This document shows, piece by piece, positions 19,268 through 29,934 of a stretch of 64,000 nucleotides of DNA. Numbering within the stretch: the first letter of the stretch is position 1; each line of letters opens with the position of its first letter. Source of the stretch: Symbiodinium natans. Taxonomy: Eukaryota > Sar > Dinophyceae > Suessiales > Symbiodiniaceae. The stretch is taken from positions 250,001 through 314,000 of the forward strand of contig CAJNDS010002668.1 in NCBI GenBank assembly GCA_905221605.1, given 5' to 3'. The notes under the pieces were generated by a model. That model was not told where the DNA came from and did no database searches. It saw only the letters and a program-made list of their open reading frames with translations. The translations under genes and the position numbers were made by a program.

Positions 19268-19373
19268 AGGGTTTAGGGGTAGGGTAAACCCTACACCCTA
19301 AACCCTAAACCCTAAACCCTAAACCCTAAACCCTAAACCCTACAGGGGTTTGGGGCGTGGGGTTTGAGGTTTG

Positions 19374-19489
19374 GGGTGCCCCTGCGCGCTCCGCGCGCTT
19401 TTGGCGCCTTCTTGGGGCTGCGCATCCTTGGGGAAGACATGAATGAACCCCGCAAGTGGGAATCATATAGGGCTAGGGTTTAGGGTTTA
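19374..19489 (+). CDS. Candidate exon
   Basis: The frame reads LGLRILGEDMNEPRKWESYR, preceded by PLRAPRAFGAF; open for about 38 codons between telomere-like blocks. Confidence 0.35.
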
Positions 19490-19667
19490 GGGTTTAGGGT
19501 TTAGGATTTAGGGTTTAGGGTTTAGGGTTTAGGGTTCAAGTTTAGGGTTCAGGGTTCAGGGTTTAGGGTGGTAGACTCTATGCTACCATAATCTCTATTG
19601 GGGTACCTGGACCATAAAGTCCTTTAGGGGTTCATCTAGTGGGGGCCGCCTCAGTATCTGCCCCAGG

Positions 19668-19751
19668 CTGCAGATTGGGGTGTGCCAGAATTGCTGGAGC
19701 AGTGCTTTGGCGGCACTAGCCCGATTCTCGTTTGTGTCCAGGGTTCCAGGG
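19668..19751 (+). CDS. Candidate exon
   Basis: After CTGCCCCAG the frame reads ADWGVPELLEQCFGGTSPIL then VCVQ. A second frame is also open. Confidence 0.35.
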
Positions 19752-19875
19752 TTTAGGGTTAAGGTCTAGGGCTGAGGCAGGCTGAACTCTAAACAGCCCT
19801 ATACCCTGCGTTCAAAAGCGCTAGCCGAAGGCAAAGGTAAGCCCCAAACCCCTTTGACTTTTGGCATAATCCTAC

Positions 19876-19955
19876 AGCCGCTTAGAGGGAAGTTGGAGAA
19901 GCCATACCCTAAGCTGGCTAAACCCGAGTGTAGAGAAGCTCAACCGCAAAACCCC
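19876..19955 (+). CDS. Candidate exon, Lys/Pro-rich
   Basis: After CCTACAG the frame reads KLEKPYPKLAKPECREAQPQ. An upstream stretch at 19800-19837 (SKALAEGK) ends at GTAAGC and could be a neighbouring exon. Confidence 0.35.
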
Positions 19956-20102
19956 CCATGGTAAACCCTAAACCCCAAACCCCAAACCCCAAACCCTAAA
20001 CCCTAAACAGCCCAAGCCGAAATCCCTTGTCCCTTAAAAAACCGCTACTGCAGCTTTCTACAACCCTATGTTGTTCAAGCCGAGACTCCGGAGTCCCCAG
20101 AC

Positions 20103-20208
20103 TTGGGATGTGTCCCCCTTATACTAACAGTCCTTGATAGGGAATAGAATAGGGGGGGCACTAGAATCCCCATTAAAGCCCTGCTAGTAGAAGGGGGAAA
20201 CATCCCAA
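20103..20208. mobile_element. TIR element family A, copy 3
   Basis: TTGGGATGTGTCCCCCTTATAC and its inverse AAGGGGGAAACATCCCAA form a long hairpin. Confidence 0.65.
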
Positions 20209-20247
20209 ACCCCTAAAACCCCTAAACCCCTGAACCCGAATCCTTGC

Positions 20248-20336
20248 CTGCTGCGCGCGGGTGCGAGGGCCGAAGAAGCCCTTGAAGCCCTGAACCTCGA
20301 ATCCCCCTGGTTCTTAGTAGGGAATGAGCGAAATTA
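20248..20336 (+). CDS. Candidate exon, Ala/Glu-rich
   Basis: The frame reads AGARAEEALEALNLESPWFL then VGNERN and a stop. Confidence 0.3.
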
Positions 20337-20385
20337 GGGCCCTAATATATACCTAACCCTAAACTACCTCGAATGGCTTCGGAAA

Positions 20386-20459
20386 GCTAAGGCTGGCCAT
20401 GCGCCTGGGAGTGGAGGCCAACCGCCTCAAGCTTCTCGATGCCGCCGAGGCCTGCTAGA
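20386..20459 (+). CDS. Candidate terminal exon, helical
   Basis: The frame reads AMRLGVEANRLKLLDAAEAC and stops at TAG. Heptad-like Leu spacing. Confidence 0.4.
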
Positions 20460-20469
20460 GTTGGTGGTG

Positions 20470-20590
20470 TAGGGTTTAGGGTTTAGGGTTTAGGGTTTAG
20501 GGTTTAGGGTTTGGGGTTTAGGGTTTAGCGTTTAGGGTTTAGGGTTTAGGGTTTAGGGTTTAGGGTTTAGGGTTTAGGGTTTAGGGTTTG
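20470..20590. repeat. Canonical telomere-like array (TTTAGGG)n
   Basis: About 17 units with two single-base variants. Confidence 0.9.
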
Positions 20591-20829
20591 GGGGGCGAAA
20601 GGTTTCAGGTTTCAGGGCTCCCGAAGGTCCAGGGAGCTGCACTTCGAGGGAGGATGTTGAACAGAACCCTGAGCCCCAAACCCTATAACATGAGTTCTCC
20701 CCTTTTGGGTACCCTAAATATTAGGGTTTAGGGCTTAGGGTTTGGGGTTTAGGGAACAAGGGTTTAGGGGGTAACGCCCAAGTTATAGTAATCTTATAAA
20801 AATGGGCCCTGATGTAACCCTCCTTGCAG

Positions 20830-20892
20830 GAGCTGGACCCGATGGGGGACTTCCGCCAGCGCGTGTCCTCGCGGGAGGTGGTTGAGCTACAG
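20830..20892 (+). CDS. Candidate internal exon with both splice sites
   Basis: CCTTGCAG on the left and CAG followed by GTGGGG on the right bound exactly 21 codons reading LDPMGDFRQRVSSREVVELQ after an initial Glu. The exon is phase 0-0. This is one of the better border-supported exons, though no family is recognised. Confidence 0.5.
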
Positions 20893-21031
20893 GTGGGGTG
20901 AGCGCGATGAAATCTGGAAATGTCCTGAAATCCTGAACAGCACAAAGTTTCGGTTTTCGGGTTTGTAGGGTTGTCCTGGGCTGCTGGGAGAAGTCCAGAG
21001 TGACCCAAGGGTTTGCAAGAGTCCTTATAAC

Positions 21032-21277
21032 TTGCGCGAATCCTGTGCGCCACTACAGCTTCATGTTGAGAGGTGCTCCTGGGCCCAAAGGCCCCCAAAG
21101 GGTCTACTGACGACGATTGCAGACATGTTGTGCCTTGGCTGGCAGACGGAGGCCTTCCTCCCCGCATGGACAGGGAAAATGTGGGAAGGAAATTCTCAGG
21201 CGATGCTGATGCTACACGTGGAGCTGTGTACATTCCATGAATATGCTGAACAGGGCTTCACATGTTCAGTTCATTAA
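21032..21277 (+). CDS. Candidate coding segment, 81 codons
   Basis: An 81-codon frame ends at TAA and contains LLTTIADMLCLGWQTEAFLP and MLMLHVELCTFHEYAEQGF. An acceptor-like CCACTACAG falls at about 21055, so the first residues may be intronic. Its minus-strand overlap (20721-21233) looks less protein-like. Confidence 0.35.
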   Translation: MRESCAPLQLHVERCSWAQRPPKGLLTTIADMLCLGWQTEAFLPAWTGKMWEGNSQAMLMLHVELCTFHEYAEQGFTCSVH

Positions 21278-21462
21278 GGTCTTATCTGAACAAACCCTAC
21301 TACCGCGTGCGAACGAGCCAGAAACCAAAAAAGTCCCTCATGAAGAGTCAGTACTAATTCATGCTTGGCGAGATAAGGCAGTGCCACCGGGGTGAAATGA
21401 ACCCCACAATTGGGGCCGTATACCCTGTACCACCCTCGGATGATGTACCTTAGTTCTTGGGA

Positions 21463-21572
21463 AATATATATATATATATATATACATATATATATACACA
21501 TACATATATATATATACATATATATACATATATATATATATACATATATATATATACATATATATATATACA
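21463..21572. repeat. (TA)n microsatellite
   Basis: Nearly pure TATA and ACATATA units; Tyr/Ile frames on both strands are artefacts. Confidence 0.9.
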
Positions 21573-21998
21573 CCCTTTTTTTAGGTACAAGGCTACTCAG
21601 GTGCCCCGCATGTGGATCAGCCCCACAGTTGGTTCAGGGGGTCGGTATGGGGGTAGTATGTGCCTATATAGCCTACAGTACGCGAACCCTTTTCTTTCAA
21701 GGATATTCCCAATCATGAGAAGGTATGTTACCCTTTTTTCAAGGCAAAGATAGGCTGGCAAGGAAGAACTGGTGCTTTTCATACCCTCCTTGGAGCCACA
21801 CGTGAACCCCCAAGTCCTCCAACCTCCTAAACTCTAGAGGTGCGGGTTTAGGGTTTAGGGTTTACGTAGGGTTTAGGGTTTGGGGTTTAGGGTTTAGGGT
21901 TAAGACCCAACTCCCCCACCTTGCGACCCTCCTTGCCTGCCGCGTGCAGGGGGAGGTGAGGGGGTGGGCAGGGAGTCGAAAGCCGCCTGAATCCCAGG

Positions 21999-22070
21999 AG
22001 CACATCCCCGAGGACCTCCCTGGGTCTCAAAAAGAGACAAGCTCTCTTGGTCGCAAAGAAGCCAGATTTG
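21999..22070 (+). CDS. Candidate exon
   Basis: After ATCCCAG the frame reads EHIPEDLPGSQKETSSLGRK then EARFG, ending in telomere-like repeats. Polar and protein-like. Confidence 0.4.
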
Positions 22071-22339
22071 GGTTTAGGGTTTAGGGTTTAGGGATTGAGG
22101 GGTTAGGGTTTAGGGTTTAGGGTTTAGGGGCTTTGAGCGTTGGAAGTAGACTTCTGTACCTGGAGGCTCATGGGTACTTCTTGGGATGGTCCCCTGTTAC
22201 TAACAGTCCTTATAATATCGGGATTACAATCGGGGTACTACAATCCCTATAAAGGACTCCGAATATACGGGGCCCACATGGGTGTGGACTCTTGGAGAGT
22301 CAGGGAGGGCCCTAAACCCCAAAACCTCTACCTAGCAAC

Positions 22340-22478
22340 CTTATACCTGACAAACAGGTATATGCCCCTGTGTAAAGTGCATTTCCCCGTTTGTATGGGT
22401 ACAAAGGTAACTGGTACGTGTCACACAACAAAAACACAGCGTTTCTCTGTACAGGCCCCAGGGCCCTATCACGAATAA
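22340..22478 (+). CDS. Candidate coding segment
   Basis: The end of a longer frame from 22140 reads YMPLCKVHFPVCMGTKVTGT and CHTTKTQRFSVQAPGPYHE with a TAA stop. The upstream part overlaps a decayed family A element (22181-22282). Confidence 0.3.
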
Positions 22479-22684
22479 GCCGAGTCAGTACCCGAAACCG
22501 CGGCTGCGTTTAGCGCCTGAAGCACCCATGCGCCTGAAGCACCCACGATCCCCTAAGGGCCCAAATACCTCTATAGTATATACAAGGGCCTGAATTAAAG
22601 GGGTTCCCATACAGTAGCTTTAGGGCCCAGGTATATACTATATAGGTACATGAACCCCTAAACCCTAAACCCTATACCCAACGA

Positions 22685-22744
22685 AGGCTTCCTTGAGCTC
22701 ATGAACCGCATGCGCACGCTGAGAAAGTCCAAGCGGATGTGAGA
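22685..22744 (+). CDS. Candidate terminal exon, basic helix
   Basis: The frame reads GFLELMNRMRTLRKSKRM and ends in TGA. Flanked upstream by telomere-like sequence. Confidence 0.4.
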
Positions 22745-24010
22745 GCAAAGCCATCCAATCCCTGAGAATCTGACGACCGGAACCTTCACCTAAAAAGGAA
22801 GGGTTTAGGGTTTAGGGTTTAGGGTTTAGGGTTTAGGGTTTAGGGTTTAGGGTTTAGGGTTTCGGGTTTAAGGGCTTTGAGTAGGATTCTGTTCAGAGAG
22901 ACCCTATTTGCTAGTGCCAACGGTGTATAGCAACTAAAAGCATCCACCCAACCCTCAACTCCTAAACCCAGAGCGCTGTGCAGCTTTAGGCGGTTCTTGG
23001 TTGCCTTGTTTGCTTCGGCTTAGGGCTTTGTAGGGTTTAGGGTTTGGGTTCCAGGCACGTCGCGGGGCTCATGGCTGCAAGAAAGGTTAAGAGGATTAGT
23101 AGAAGGTTTCAGAAGGGTTTAGGGTCGCCCTAAACCCTAAGCCCGATACCCTAAACCTCCGCCCTTTAAGCAACACAGCCTACAACCCTCTACTGAAACC
23201 CCCCACCACCCGTCCCGGTGTTTGACCTCACCGTGGAAGCCCTAAACCCTAAACCCTAAACCCTGTAGCGCGGGGAATCGGCTTGCAGTTCATTCCCTGG
23301 TGCCTTTAACGCCCAAGTGACAGCTGGCTCAGAGTTTAGGGTCTACCTGGAGTAACCTTGCACCTTAAAAGGTATATTCCTAAAAATGAAGGCACATGAC
23401 CCCCTTTTTTAAGGGTACATGGAGCTCCGTAATTCCACCAGGAGCCAGCTGTAGTCATGCGGGCACTTATGTCTGCTTTCTTTCAGACTCCCTGAGCCTG
23501 CGCCTGATACAGTTTGCGCCCTGCCCTGCTTTGAGCTCAGCAGTAGTCACAAAAAGCGTGCGGAAGCTCAGGGTTTAGGGCTTAGGGCTTAGGGTTTAGG
23601 GTTTAGGGTTTAGGGTGTAGGGTTGAGGGTTTAGGGTTTAGGTTTAGGGCTCCGGGGTTTCGGGTTTATCTGAGGGTGGTCACATGGTCCCCTAATGGCC
23701 CTAGTATGGTCCGTTACCTTCTTTACAGGGTTCTGATTTACGGGGTCTTGGGTTTTATCGGGTATATACTGTAAGGGGTATATAAAGGCTCCCCTTTTAG
23801 AGGGCCCGTATTAAGGAAGCATGTAACTACCCTAAAGGTTTAAGGTTATTCAGCCCGTTTGATTCCAGCTGGACCGGTCCCTTTAGACGCACAGTCTCAA
23901 CTCGCCATCCCATCTACCATTCTACTAGTCGGAGAAGTACAAGGACAAGTATGTCGGGTCCCTAAACCCCAACCCCTAAACCCTAAACCCAAAACCCTAA
24001 ACCCCTCCTA

Positions 24011-24113
24011 GAGTTGATGGAAGCCATCGGCTGTCTCGCAGGTGGCAGAGCAAAGCAGGAAGAGTTCGTGAGCACATGCGCCGCCCATGTACAGCGTCAT
24101 GCTTGCAAGCAGG
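24011..24113 (+). CDS. Candidate exon with donor
   Basis: The frame reads ELMEAIGCLAGGRAKQEEFV then STCAAHVQRHACKQ and ends at CAG followed by GTATCT. Cys/His are frequent but no zinc-finger spacing is evident. Confidence 0.45.
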
Positions 24114-24408
24114 TATCTTCAAGCCAACTCTTCACCCTAAACCCTAAACACCAAACCCTAAACTCCCCTAAACTCCCCTAGACTCCCCTAAACCCTAAAC
24201 CCAGTGCAGTGCGGCTGGCAAAAGAACTAAACCCCAGTAGTTCGAGGCAGGTTGAGCCAGGGTGCAGGGTGCGCTGAAACCCGAAATCCTATGACCTCAA
24301 ATTTGTGGTTTGGTATTGCATTCGAGAGTGTACCAAACCCCAGCAGCTTAAAGCAAACCTCGGTTCGTGGTTGGATTTAGGAATCAAAGGGTTTTGGGCT
24401 TAGGGTTT

Positions 24409-24567
24409 AGGGGACCACCTGGGAGTGCTTCACAGTTGAGGGCTTCAGTCCCTTCAGCTTGGTCGTCGTATAGAACCTTGCCAGAGGTACCCCTTGTCAG
24501 GCAGTCTGTTTGTGGCCCAGCAGGAACTCTGTGCGCATACCCTAGACCCCTAAGCCCTGATATTTGA
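24409..24567 (+). CDS. Candidate coding segment
   Basis: A frame ending at TGA contains PSAWSSYRTLPEVPLVRQSV and CGPAGTLCAYPRPLSPDI. Confidence 0.3.
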   Translation, partial: RGPPGSASQLRASVPSAWSSYRTLPEVPLVRQSVCGPAGTLCAYPRPLSPDI

Positions 24568-24705
24568 GGGTACACCATAAAGGGGGCCACCATTCAGACA
24601 GAGATGGTGCACTGGTAAGGAGCCAGCGTTTCAGGCTTCAAGGGGTTGAGTCCTTATCCTGCCTTTGTCTCCTAAAGTCGGGACCGGCTAAGCACGCATG
24701 AGCTT

Positions 24706-24806
24706 TGGGGTTTTCCCCCCTTATACTAGCAGTCCTTAATAGGGATTAGAATAGGGGGGACTAGAATCCCTATTAAGGATTGTAAGTATAACGGGGAACC
24801 TCCCAA
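24706..24806. mobile_element. TIR element family A, copy 5, between two open stretches
   Basis: Inner arms TTATACTAGCAGTCCTTAAT and the inverse ATTAAGGATTGTAAGTATAA flank a GC-rich centre. Nine-base flanks CATGAGCTT and CCGGAGCTT match at seven positions. The open stretch to the left (24600-24700) and to the right (24816-24873) can be joined across it. Confidence 0.6.
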
Positions 24807-25997
24807 CCGGAGCTTCGTAAAGCAAGGCACATACGTATCCCTCATACGCTCGTTGACCATCCCTTGGCTAGTGTAGTAAGGACCCCATAAGGATCCAGTT
24901 CAAAGCAACCTTAAGCAAGGGATAGACCACTCATACTCAGGATCCTATATAGTTTAATGTATAATTCCTTCTCTAGACCCTAAACCCGAAACCCTGAACC
25001 CGGAACCCGGAACCCTGAACCTGAATCCCTGATCATTGAAACCCTGAACCCTAAACCTTGAACCCCTAGACCCTAAACCCTGGAGCCATCCCGGGCTCCC
25101 CCTCAGAACCCCTCCCTCAGCCCCCCAAGGTGCACAGGCGCGCGCGAACCTGCGCCGGATGTTGAATAACCAGGGTGAGGACCCTTGTTCTGCAGTTTAG
25201 GGTTCAGGGTTTAGGGCTTAGGGCTTCGGGCTTAATCTTAGGGGTTTTGCAAAAAGAGGTGTCTCCTTAGGCCGTGCTTTTTAGAACACAGCCCAAGGGG
25301 ATAGTTATTCATGAACGGGAGTCTAGACAAACTGCGGCCATGCTTTGCACTGATCCTTCTTGAAGTTTGGGGCACTGGGGTTTAATGAGAAATGCTGGGT
25401 CCTGAAGAGAATGCCGGCACACCCGAGGGGTTAGGGCTTAGGGTTTAGGGTTTAGGGTTTAGGGTTTAGGGTTTAGGGTATTCAAGAGCCTTCACGTTGA
25501 ATGGTCTCTCGTACCCACTTGTTGTTCCTTTAAAAGGCCGTAGGGGATCAGAAGGGCTATAGTAACCCGTTCCTGCAATCCTTGATTGGAGGACATGACA
25601 CAGCCGACACCCATGTCCCGGCGCAGTCTCTGCCGCGGACTCTCCTCTCAGATACAAAGTTGCAGGCTGTTGGCCGATTGGCTGCTGAACGTAGGTTGCG
25701 ACTTGCGAGATGTGAATGCAAATCCCGCTGTTTGATAGCTTATGTCGAAGTCTGCCCAAAACAGTCAGCAGCTCTTCATGGCCATCAGCAGTAATTGGCC
25801 TTCACGCCTGCGCAATTCATGCTCAAAGCATCCCCGCTTGCTTGGACGAAGGGTGCTTTGGTGCATTCGGGTTTTCTGCAGCAATGCCTGTGTTCCTTGA
25901 CGATCTCTCGGCCGCACAGTAGCCCTAAACCCTAAACCCTAAACCCTAAACCCTAAACCCTAAACCCTAAACCCTAAACCCTAAACCCCTTGAAGCT

Positions 25998-26066
25998 GCA
26001 GTCGGTGCCGAAAGCACATCGCCCCGAAACCTCCGCTCCTTGCCGAACAACGGCCCACCCGAAGGG
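25998..26066 (+). CDS. Candidate exon with donor
   Basis: The frame reads VGAESTSPRNLRSLPNNGPP and ends at GTGAGC; an acceptor-like GCTGCAG lies at 25998-26004. Confidence 0.4.
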
Positions 26067-26218
26067 TGAGCACCCTTCCATGGATCCAAGTTTAGGGTTT
26101 GGGGTTTAGGGTTTAGGGTTTAGGGTTTAGCAAAAAGGGCTAAGGGTTTTGGGTTTAGGGTTTAGGGTCTCGCCGGGACAAGCCTGTGCAAAAGGGTTTA
26201 GGATCTAGTAGGCTCGCA

Positions 26219-26317
26219 GGAGGAAACGGACTTGCCTCCCGATTATTTCAGGGAGAGCGCTAGCCGCTTCATTGAGCTGTGGCTCCTCAGGCTCGTAATT
26301 AAGTCTTTAACGCTTGT
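26219..26317 (+). CDS. Candidate exon
   Basis: GCTCGCAG precedes DLPPDYFRESASRFIELWLL, then RLVIKSLTLV and a stop at a telomere-like block. Strong protein texture over 33 codons. Confidence 0.45.
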
Positions 26318-26404
26318 TTAGGGTTCCGGGTTTAGGGTTTAGGGTTTAGGGTTCCGGGTTTAGGGTTTAGGGTTATGTGAGACATGTGAGAATGACAATC
26401 CCGC

Positions 26405-26640
26405 CTCCTACAGGAGTCGTCTTGGATCCGGTGCAGGAGCTTGTGTACAGTCGACCAATTTTTGTTTGGCGGAGTCGATTTCGAAGGCCAAGCATGAGTT
26501 CGTTGCACAGAGGCGGTGCGCAGACTACATCGAACTTTGCCTAGTAGAGGCGGCATGTTTTCTTGCACAGGCTCCTCTAGGTAGAGCTCAAGATTCACAC
26601 AGAAGTTCGCTCCCAGAGCTCAGCACTCATGTGGCCCCTA
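26405..26640 (+). pseudogene. Candidate coding segment with a frame change
   Basis: One frame reads VVLDPVQELVYSRPIFVW up to a T-rich spot at about 26460; a shifted frame then reads AESISKAKHEFVAQRRCADY and IELCLVEAACFLAQAPLG to the telomere-like block at 26640. A single-base slip in the T run would join them, suggesting a broken copy or a sequencing error. An intron is not excluded. Confidence 0.4.
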
Positions 26641-26728
26641 ACCCTAAACCCTAAACCCTAAACCCTAAACTTGTTTGAACTTGCAAACCCCATAATTCCT
26701 TTTAAGGCTCCTCATCGAAACTCTCACA

Positions 26729-26828
26729 GAAGTTGCGTGCTCAGTGCAACATGTACCAACTGGCAGAGACCTGGGCTACGGAGTGGCCCCGCTGGGACCC
26801 GCCTCCATCAGACCTCGCCTTTTCCGAG
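26729..26828 (+). CDS. Candidate exon
   Basis: After CTCTCACAG the frame reads AQCNMYQLAETWATEWPRWD then PPPSDLAFSEG. The flanking text at 26704-26750 partly repeats 26569-26640 (GGCTCCTC...CACAGAAGTT...GCTCAG). Confidence 0.45.
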
Positions 26829-27727
26829 GGTTTAGGGTTTAGGGTTTAGGGTTTAGGGTTTAGGGTTTATAGCCCTATAAGCCCTATGACCTGCTACACT
26901 TCGGGCCTTGAGAGGGTGGCCTGCTTGGGCCGCTCCTGGCGCGTTGCTGCCGCTATCTAGGATCGAAGATCCCGTGCGCAGTGGCCCTTCTTGAAATGGC
27001 CACTGCCTGTGAATTGTTTTGTTCATGTCGAAAGTTCCCTAAACCCTAAACCCTAGACCCTAGACCCTAAACCCTAAACCGATCCTTGTCCATGCTCCGC
27101 AGTGAGCTGCGATCACAGGGCTTCACCGCGGCAACCAAAGGCTCGCAAACTGCCACCCTGCCGTGGTTGTTGCTTCACTTCAGGCTTCTACGAAGGTCTT
27201 CGAATTTAGGGGGGCACGTCATTGGTAGGGTTTGGGATTTAGGGTTTTGGGTTTGGCATTTGGGGTTTGGGGTTTGTGGTTTTCGAAATGAGGGGGTGCC
27301 AAATTGGGGTCCTTGTGAGACGGGAATCCTACTGTTTGGGGGTCTGTTTTAATTAGGGGTCCCGCTGATTCCGTCAACCCTCAAACTATTATTTGCTTAA
27401 GAACCCCCCCCCCCCCGCTCAAAAGTGAAAAGGTATCAATACCTATGTTGCCCTTACAAGTGAAAAGAATGACTCATTGTTATGAGGCAACCGAACACAG
27501 GGCTTACAGCAAAACTCTCTTTAGGGTTTAGGGTTTCGGGTTTCGGGTTTAGGGTTAGGGTTTAGGGTTTAGGGTTTAGGAGTAGGTGCTGGCTATGAGG
27601 AGGCAACAAATGGTTGTAGAGTCATAGCCTTGCCGGGCTTGGGGTGGCCAAGGCAGGTTGGGGGTTTAGGGTTAAGGGTTTAGGGTTCAGGGTTCAGGGT
27701 TCAGGGTTTATGTCCACTGCTGCCCTA

Positions 27728-27817
27728 AAACTCGGAAAACAGCAAAAATGATTGAATGGCAAAGAAGTGGCACCTACAATCTGCCCTTGAAAGCCCATCA
27801 CCCTGCTGCTATGTAGG
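27728..27817 (+). CDS. Candidate terminal exon
   Basis: The frame reads TAKMIEWQRSGTYNLPLKAH then HPAAM and TAG. Confidence 0.4.
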
Positions 27818-27957
27818 CCCTTACTATAAACCCATGTATCGGATTCTTAGGTCACCTACCACAAAGTAGGTTTGGGGTTAAGGAAACCCTAAACCCTGAA
27901 CCCTGAACCCTAAACCCTGGACCCTCCCTAAACCCTAAACCCTAAACCCCAGCCCAA

Positions 27958-28046
27958 CTCGTGCAGCTCGAAGAACATCAGGGACTGCAAGCCGTAAACC
28001 CCTCAGCCTCAAGACATTGGACCCCTCAACTAACCCCTCAACCCTA
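27958..28046 (+). CDS. Candidate exon
   Basis: The frame reads LVQLEEHQGLQAVNPSASRH and stops in telomere-like sequence. Confidence 0.3.
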
Positions 28047-28187
28047 AACTCGGAACCCATCGAATCCACCCATACAGGGTTTCAGGGTTTAGTGCTAGGG
28101 TTTACGGCTTCAGGGTTGAGGTGTTAGGGTTTCAGGGTTTAGGGTTAGTCAGGGTTGAACCCGAATCACGTACCATCAAGTTGCAGT

Positions 28188-28278
28188 TCAGGCTGCGACG
28201 TGGAGGTTGTCCATCCGCGTTGGCCCCAGACAGCACGGCAGAGTTGTGCAGGATGAGTGGCCTTTTCTGTGTTTAGGG
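28188..28278 (+). CDS. Candidate terminal exon
   Basis: AGTTGCAG precedes FRLRRGGCPSALAPDSTAEL then CRMSGLFCV and TAG. Confidence 0.35.
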
Positions 28279-28379
28279 TTTAGGGTGTAGCCCCACGCAT
28301 TAGGGTTAGTTCACCTGTTTTCTCCGAGTGTGAGTGTGAGAGTCGAAGGCCCAGGGCTTTAAACCCTTCGACCCTGAAC

Positions 28380-28473
28380 TCTACCTGGAGCAACCTTGCA
28401 CCTTAAACACGACGTGCTATACTTCCAAAGGCGCACTATCCTTTTTAGAGGGTGCAAAGGTTACCCTAGGCAG
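28380..28473. mobile_element. TIR element family E, copy 4
   Basis: CTACCTGGAGCAACCTTGCACC and GGTGCAAAGGTTACCCTAGGCAG are inverted ends. Confidence 0.6.
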
Positions 28474-28612
28474 ACCTCGCCTGGCCTGTTCCGAGAGTGA
28501 GCGACAAAGGCATAAACTCTAGATCCAAACCCCGCAGAGCCTGAAGCCTTAACCGCCAAAGTAGCCTAAGCCCTATAAACCCTAAACTCGAAGTCGCCTA
28601 AGCCCTACGCCC

Positions 28613-28800
28613 TAAGCCCTACCGCCCTAACGCCCTACCGCCCTGCCGCCCTAACGCCCTAACGCCCTAACGCCCTAACCCCCTAGCGCCCTAACGCCCT
28701 AAAGCGGCTAACGCCCTAACGCCCTAACCCCCTAACGCGGCTAACGCCCTGACGCCCTAACGCCCTTACGCCCTTACGCCCTAACGCCCTAACTTGCCTA
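28613..28800. repeat. Variant telomere-like array (CGCCCTAA)n
   Basis: About 20 eight-base units of CGCCCTAA with substitutions, the inverse of TTAGGGCG. Confidence 0.85.
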
Positions 28801-29025
28801 CGCCTTGCCTACGCGTGCGCGCGTTGTGAGAGTCGACACCTCGCATGGCCAGGTTTGGCAGGGTTCTGCCTGGATCGGCACCAGGCATTGGCCGAGGTCC
28901 CCTTTCTGGGCAGGGCTGCCTGCTACAGGGGTCAGAGTCATTTCAAATTTTCTAATATTATTTGTTCCCTTATGGTCCCTTTATAGTTCTTCTCGAATAT
29001 GCCCCATTATACTATAACTATGCAG

Positions 29026-29310
29026 GCCCCATAGTGCACTTGTACTGCCAGTTCCTTGGCGGGTTTTTGCAACCCAACCGTCGGGTCAAGGACTTAGGGA
29101 ATGGGTAGGTAGCCTTTAACCTTTTTGGTTGTCTAGAGTCCTAGCATATATATATATATATATAAAACCGAAACCCTAAGTCCTAAACCCTAAACCCATT
29201 GTTTTGGCTAGGTATTCAGCCCCTAAGAGGATGGTGTGGGGCCGCCGGTTTGGGCACAAGGGTGGCTAGGGTTTGGGGATTTGGGCCCTTCTAAGCGTAG
29301 TTACATGGGC
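29026..29310 (+). CDS. Candidate gene fragment split by a family H element (GA-AG intron)
   Basis: Left exon 29026-29090 follows ACTATGCAG and reads YCQFLGGFLQPNRRVK. Right exon from 29230 continues in phase 0 as DGVGPPVWAQGWLGFG. Between them lies a TIR element with AGGA on both sides; removing 29091-29229 (begins GA, ends AG) rejoins the frame exactly. Product unknown. Confidence 0.45.
29093..29227. mobile_element. TIR element family H, copy 2, introner-like
   Basis: Ends CTTAGGGAATGGGTAGG and ATTCAGCCCCTAAG; target duplication AGGA at 29089-29092 and 29228-29231. An (AT)n run and telomere-like CCCTAAG/CCCTAAA units sit inside it. Confidence 0.7.
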
Positions 29311-29752
29311 CCTAAATCTGGTCCCTTACCTCCTTTAAAAGGCTGCTGCATGGGCCCTTGGGTTGTCAGGGTACATAAGGGGTCTATAAGGGGTCCTCCT
29401 TCTAGGGACTCAGGGACCATGCGGATCGCAGCTTACGAGTTCTTGCCCTAAACCATATACGGGGCTTTCCGAAACTAGGGGTACCCCTTGTAGGGATTAT
29501 ATAGTATCTTGGGGTATATAGGGGGTACCCCTATGTTCGAAATCCCCAAATATACCTTAAATCCTAAAAGGGCCCTAAACCCTAAGGTCAGAACATTGGG
29601 CCCTTAGTATGGTCCCCTACCCTGGTGTATAGGGATCCGAAGTATGAGCCCTCGGTATGTATAGTGTATGTAAGGGTTAGATAACAAAGGACCCAAATTA
29701 AGGGCCCGTACCTGGGACCCTAGATAAGCCCGACACCCTAAACCCCAAACCC

Positions 29753-29903
29753 TGCAGCACGAGATTCCACCTCCACATGATTCGTTGACCTACACTTTTG
29801 GTTCATCGCGTTTGGAGCTGCGCTTGAGTGGGAATCTGGCGGATTGTCATAGTGAGAACCTTCCGACCGAGTCCTTGCCTGCCTTTTGCGAGTGCGAGCC
29901 GAA
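29753..29903 (+). CDS. Candidate exon, 50 codons
   Basis: A frame without ATG reads HDSLTYTFGSSRLELRLSGN then CHSENLPTESLPAFCECE before passing into telomere-like text. Length and composition make chance less likely than for most islands. Confidence 0.45.
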
Positions 29904-29934
29904 ACCCCAAACCCTAAACCCCAAACCCTCAACC

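Noticed and set aside
26569-26750. Imperfect duplication GGCTCCTC...CACAGAAGTT around the telomeric array at 26637.
   Set aside because: The copies differ in length and spacing and only share short words; not secure enough to call a target duplication.
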